Assembly (NCBI GenBank): GCA_023446675.1
Contig: JAEXPO010000077.1
Coordinates: 1 to 9,577 of the forward strand
Reading direction: 5' to 3'
DNA: 9,577 nt
Source: Bacillota bacterium
GTDB lineage: Bacteria; Bacillota; Clostridia; DSM-8532
In this document: in pieces, positions 7,259 to 9,577 of the stretch
Layout of the letters: each line of letters starts with the position of its first letter
Numbering within the stretch: position 1 is the first letter of the stretch
Position numbers and translations under genes: made by a program
The notes under the pieces: generated by a model
What the model was told of the DNA's origin: nothing
Databases searched by the model: none
Seen by the model: only the letters and a program-made list of their open reading frames with translations

Positions 7259-8305
7259 TTATCCTAAGGCCGATATAATTTTAAAAGTAAGGTAAGCGGT
7301 GTACCCCGCCAGCAATAGAATTCCTGTACGCCGCTTAAGCTTTTTATGGAGCATTGACATGATAAAAACAAAAAGGGTAAGAGCCAGCATGACAAGTACA
7401 TCCATCCATAGACCTCTGTCGGAGGAGATGGGATGGATAACCGATGAAAAGCCCAATACCAGCAGTATATTAAAAATATTGCTTCCAATACAGTTGCCAA
7501 GCACAATTTCAGGTTCTTTTTTTCTCGCCGCCACGATGCTTGTAATAAGCTCAGGCATTGTTGTGGCAAGGGCTACGACCGTCAGGCCTATCAGCGTTTC
7601 GCTCAACCCGAAACTTTGAGCAATATGCGTACTGCTGTCCACACTTAGTATTCCTCCAATGAAAAGGCCTGCCAAAGATAATAACGAGTAGCACCATAAT
7701 TTTATCAATCCCGCATTTTTCTGTTCGCTTTCCGATTGAGAGGGGATACCAATTCCATTCTCACCCGTATCAATGTCCGCGCCGGTATTAATTTCTCCCT
7801 CGGTATTAATGTTTGCGTCGGTATCAATGTCTCCGTCTGTATCAAAGTGAATTATGATTGATTTTCTGGCATCCCTGGATATATAGAGCATAAATAAAAC
7901 AAATGAGCCCAATAAAATAAGCCCTTCAATTCGGGATATATGACCATCCAGGAACATCATTGCACCCAGGGCAATTTGAATAATAAGCAGCAGGGGCAAT
8001 TCCCGCTTAACAATGGTATCCTTTACTTCCAAAGGGAAAATAACTGCAGCCAGCCCTACGATTAAGGCGATATTTGACAGGGAGCTTCCGATAATATTTC
8101 CAAGTGTTAATTGGTTTGCCCGGTTAATACCGGACACAATCCCAACCGCAAGCTCTGGAGCACTTGTTCCGAAAGCGACAACAGTAATGCCGATAATAAA
8201 CGAAGAAACTCCGTATCTGCGCGCTATTTTAGATGAGGAATCAATTAGGATGTCAGCACTTTTTATAATCATAACCAATCCAAAAATCAAAAGTAAAAAT
8301 TGCAT
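7259..8305 (-). CDS. Calcium/sodium antiporter, CaCA family (YrbG-like), with acidic repeat linker
   Basis: Ten-helix-type inner membrane cation exchanger expected to move Ca2+ against Na+ (or H+). The 348 residues hold the two inverted alpha repeats of the family. Repeat 1 has GTSAPEL (46-52, Glu51) and GNIIGSSLSN (69-78). Repeat 2 has ATTMPEL (247-253, Glu252) followed by GNCIGSNIFN. These Glu residues correspond to the ion-binding glutamates known from NCX-type exchangers. The protein is longer than the usual ~320 residues because the central linker (~150-195) contains five acidic hexapeptide repeats. The start at 8305 has CGAGGCG about 9 nt upstream. It has its own promoter (8510-8539) and a long leader, and ends at the shared bidirectional terminator. 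The cation actually transported cannot be read from sequence alone; Ca2+/Na+ is the family default. Its position next to kdp suggests a role in ion and osmotic balance. Confidence 0.92.
   Translation of the reverse strand: MQFLLLIFGLVMIIKSADILIDSSSKIARRYGVSSFIIGITVVAFGTSAPELAVGIVSGINRANQLTLGNIIGSSLSNIALIVGLAAVIFPLEVKDTIVKRELPLLLIIQIALGAMMFLDGHISRIEGLILLGSFVLFMLYISRDARKSIIIHFDTDGDIDTDANINTEGEINTGADIDTGENGIGIPSQSESEQKNAGLIKLWCYSLLSLAGLFIGGILSVDSSTHIAQSFGLSETLIGLTVVALATTMPELITSIVAARKKEPEIVLGNCIGSNIFNILLVLGFSSVIHPISSDRGLWMDVLVMLALTLFVFIMSMLHKKLKRRTGILLLAGYTAYLTFKIISALG
7767..7847 (-). repeat. 18-bp tandem repeat, five units, inside the antiporter gene
   Basis: The core GTAT(C/T)AA recurs at exactly 18-bp steps at 7767, 7785, 7803, 7821 and 7839 on the + strand. 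On the coding (-) strand each unit encodes a hexapeptide of the form (D/N)-T-(D/E/G)-x-x-I. The units run DTDGDI, DTDANI, NTEGEI, NTGADI and DTGENG (residues 155-184). The first two together give closely spaced Asp residues (D-x-D-G-D-x-D) reminiscent of calcium-binding loops. The period keeps the reading frame, so unit number could vary between strains without breaking the gene. Confidence 0.9.
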
Positions 8306-8409
8306 GTCAATCGCCTCGCTTTATTCTGTATTTTGCTATAGACCTATAATTCCCTAAAGTGAGTTAAAACAGTTACATCATACTGACATTAGAATCCAGA
8401 TGAGATCAC

Positions 8410-8445
8410 AAAAGGGTGGTGAACCTCTCACGAAGCTCCCCACCC
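8410..8445 (-). terminator. Terminator-like hairpin in the antiporter leader
   Basis: On the - strand GGGTGG (8445-8440) pairs with CCACCC (8419-8414), followed immediately by TTTT (8413-8410). A smaller GTGA/TCAC hairpin (8431-8428 with 8422-8419) lies inside and shares a base with the outer stem. The stem is short but GC-only apart from one pair, and the U-run is only four long. Termination would therefore be partial or conditional, fitting an attenuator ~60-90 nt into the transcript and ~105 nt before the coding start. Confidence 0.5.
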
Positions 8446-8503
8446 AATAAGCTTAAGTCTTGAAGCAGTTTCCTGCCCAACCGGGTTAAATCACTATTAA
8501 AAC
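8414..8503 (-). promoter_or_regulatory. Structured 5' leader of the antiporter, candidate riboswitch or attenuator
   Basis: Transcripts from the promoter at 8510-8539 should start near 8503 and run ~200 nt before the antiporter ATG. In RNA sense the first part offers a GGUU-looped CCC/GGG segment (about 8475-8484) and a hairpin GCAG-GAAA-CUGC with a GNRA tetraloop (8476-8465). A stem AAGCU (8454-8450) / AGCUU (8437-8433) follows, with the purine-rich GGGUGGGG in its loop. That loop sequence is also the 5' arm of a terminator-like hairpin (8445-8440 with 8419-8414), so the two folds compete. This is the usual logic of a ligand-controlled leader. It does not match the classes I can recite (TPP, SAM, FMN, purine, lysine, glycine, M-box, fluoride, ydaO). 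The yybP-ykoY manganese and Na+-I classes should be tested, since both control cation transporters. It could instead be a short stand-alone RNA. Confidence 0.5.
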
Positions 8504-8509
8504 ATCAAT

Positions 8510-8539
8510 ACTATACCATATTCCAAATCCGGAAGTCAA
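8510..8539 (-). promoter_or_regulatory. Sigma-A-type promoter with extended -10, driving the antiporter
   Basis: Reading the - strand, TTGACT (8539-8534) is followed after an 18-bp spacer by TATAGT (8515-8510), preceded by TGG, which provides the extended -10 TGn. Both boxes match 5 of 6 consensus positions. The start is predicted near 8503. This is the best promoter in the window and makes the antiporter independent of the ABC permease genes behind it. Confidence 0.8.
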
Positions 8540-8554
8540 TCGGCAGTGTCCAGT

Positions 8555-8577
8555 TGGAAAAGCCGTAGCTATTTCCA
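8555..8577. other. Short hairpin after the ABC permease gene
   Basis: TGGAAA (8555-8560) and TTTCCA (8572-8577) form a stem extended inward by AGC/GCT with a small loop. It lies ~30 bp beyond the permease stop and just upstream of the antiporter promoter. It has no clear T-run on the - strand, so termination of the permease transcript here is possible but weak. The rest of 8540-8607 shows nothing I can name. Confidence 0.3.
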
Positions 8578-8607
8578 TGCATCAGGCCTTTACAGTTGCT
8601 ATATAAA

Positions 8608-9321
8608 TCATCTCATCTTTCTAATAAACTTTTTGTATAGCAGCCAAATCCACATCAGCGACGACAAAAGCGCCGGAAGCAGGAATACCGCATTTTGTTC
8701 CATGCTAAGCTTTGCCACCCAGAAAGAGGGCAAGGGAGAAAACCAATACTGCATATTGGATGTGAGAAAGAATGGAACAGGAAGCCCCATCAATAAAAGC
8801 CCCGACAGCTTACCCATGGCCATACCCTCTACCCGGTTATGAGAAAAAGCAAACAGAAATAAAGCCACGGCGATACTCATCAGACTTGTTGCTAAACACA
8901 CCGAAACAATCATACCTAAGGCCCACTTGGTAAGAGAAAACCAATGCATAAGCATAAGAGAAACGATAAAGGCAAGAATCGCGGGGAATACCAGTCTTGA
9001 CAGGATATACCCTTTTTTACCCACAGGAGTCACCGCCAGATAACCGGTCATATTTTCATCATATTCGGTCAGCATCATCATGGCGGAAGCAAAGCAGAGC
9101 ATATAAGGCGTTACAACAGCCAATAAAAGGTCAAAAAACAGATAGTAATGCGCCAATATTGCATCCTGCCCCAAATAGCCGCAAAGAGCATTTTCAACTG
9201 CCGGAATACCAAAACGGATAAAAACCGCGGCCAGCAGGGTAGCGGCACAAACCGCCGCAAGCATGGTGTCCTCAAAGATCTGCCTGACAAACATATAAAA
9301 AGACCGCAGTAAAGGCCTCAT
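8608..9321 (-). CDS. ABC-2-type transporter permease subunit
   Basis: A 237-residue hydrophobic protein with about six membrane helices (near 19-41, 55-83, 103-126, 131-160, 170-186 and 208-230), the layout of ABC-2 exporter permeases. After the second helix lies a cytoplasmic stretch, MLTEYDENMTGYLAVTPV, with GKKGYILSRL following. A Glu/Tyr-rich loop followed by xxxTPV is a pattern I associate with the paired permeases annotated as fluoroquinolone-type exporters; that substrate label is weak. GGGAGG lies about 9 nt before the ATG at 9321. The start overlaps the stop of the upstream permease (ATGA), so the two are translationally coupled and probably form a heterodimer with an ATPase encoded beyond the window edge. 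The C-terminus is basic (KKFIRKMR), consistent with a cytoplasmic tail. No defect is visible. Confidence 0.8.
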   Translation of the reverse strand: MRPLLRSFYMFVRQIFEDTMLAAVCAATLLAAVFIRFGIPAVENALCGYLGQDAILAHYYLFFDLLLAVVTPYMLCFASAMMMLTEYDENMTGYLAVTPVGKKGYILSRLVFPAILAFIVSLMLMHWFSLTKWALGMIVSVCLATSLMSIAVALFLFAFSHNRVEGMAMGKLSGLLLMGLPVPFFLTSNMQYWFSPLPSFWVAKLSMEQNAVFLLPALLSSLMWIWLLYKKFIRKMR

Positions 9322-9577
9322 AATTTAACACCTCCCAGCGACTTAAGGCTCCTTGCCACTATACGACTGGTAAACAATACAGCCAGAAGTGTCCAAGGTA
9401 TCAGAATAAAAGCCGCAGGCAGCGCGTAGGCTCCGTTTTGACACAGTTCGATGATACACACTCCCGGATGCAATACCAGCCAGCCAGGCTTCCAGCCGAA
9501 AAACCAGGCAATGGCCGGGACATTAATAACCAGCTCCGCAGGAATTGTTGCAACAACAAATTGGTTAAGTGTTGCGA
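9318..9577 (-). CDS. ABC transporter permease, C-terminal part only (runs off the window)
   Basis: Open on the - strand from the window edge to TGA at 9320-9318, giving 85 C-terminal residues; the last two bases of the window are a partial codon. The visible part has hydrophobic stretches (AELVINVPAIAWFF, then a segment around ALPAAFILIPWTLLAVLF) and ends in a basic tail (SRIVARSLKSLGGVKL). This fits the last two or three helices of a membrane permease. The stop overlaps the ATG of the next permease by the ATGA arrangement, which is the main evidence that it is the partner subunit of one exporter. The other two - strand frames here contain stops or lack hydrophobic character. Substrate unknown. 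Confidence 0.7.
   Translation of the reverse strand, partial: ATLNQFVVATIPAELVINVPAIAWFFGWKPGWLVLHPGVCIIELCQNGAYALPAAFILIPWTLLAVLFTSRIVARSLKSLGGVKL

Noticed and set aside
7299..7619. Plus-strand open frames opposite the antiporter (also 8013-8357)
   Set aside because: They are mirror frames of a clearly recognisable membrane protein, with no ribosome sites and no protein-like pattern of their own.
7767..7847. CRISPR array
   Set aside because: The 18-bp period has no unique spacers and the repeat is in frame inside a coding gene.
8410..8503. Firm assignment of the leader to yybP-ykoY (Mn2+) or Na+-I riboswitch
   Set aside because: GGGGAG and the ion-transporter context are suggestive, but I could not align the required conserved loops from memory; kept as a test only.
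8546..8842. Plus-strand open frame opposite the ABC permease end (also 8997-9221)
   Set aside because: Antisense to a well-supported permease, low-complexity composition, and it crosses the antiporter promoter region; no independent support.

Overview
The window looks like a chromosomal segment of a Gram-positive, moderate-GC Firmicute, most likely a member of Clostridia. This rests on the strong AGGAGG-type ribosome sites, the tightly packed operon, the protein sequences (KdpC with the short central segment as I recall it from Firmicutes, and KdpD with a candidate cyclic-di-AMP motif) and the intrinsic terminators. The exact genus cannot be read from the sequence.

Positions 1-6866 (+ strand) are the 3' part of a kdp potassium operon. 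It holds kdpB (5' end outside the window), kdpC, then the full-length sensor kinase kdpD and response regulator kdpE. KdpB and KdpC belong to the ATP-driven high-affinity K+ pump KdpFABC, and KdpD/KdpE switch the operon on when K+ is limiting. Directly after kdpE, and overlapping it, lies the wreck of a second, shorter sensor/regulator pair. A DUF4118-GAF sensor kinase is broken by a one-base frameshift just before its phospho-accepting histidine box. It then runs, through an internal deletion of roughly 1.07 kb, into the last ~35 codons of a second kdpE-like gene.

Positions 6867-7258 hold an AT-rich segment. It has a 16-bp perfect dyad in a possible promoter, a gene for an 85-residue two-helix membrane protein ending in a four-cysteine zinc ribbon, and a strong bidirectional terminator separating the two convergent transcription units.

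Positions 7259-8540 (- strand) carry a K+-independent-type calcium/sodium (cation) antiporter of the CaCA family. It has an unusual acidic linker built from five 18-bp tandem repeats. It has its own strong extended -10 promoter and a ~200-nt 5' leader. The leader can fold into mutually exclusive hairpins, one of them terminator-like, so it is a candidate metal- or ion-responsive riboswitch or attenuator. This leader is the best candidate here for an undescribed regulatory element.

Positions 8608-9577 (- strand) hold two translationally coupled ABC-2-type membrane permeases, the second cut off by the window edge. The ATPase is presumably further upstream on that strand. Overall the segment is devoted to ion homeostasis: K+ uptake on one strand, Na+/Ca2+-type exchange on the other, next to an export ABC system.
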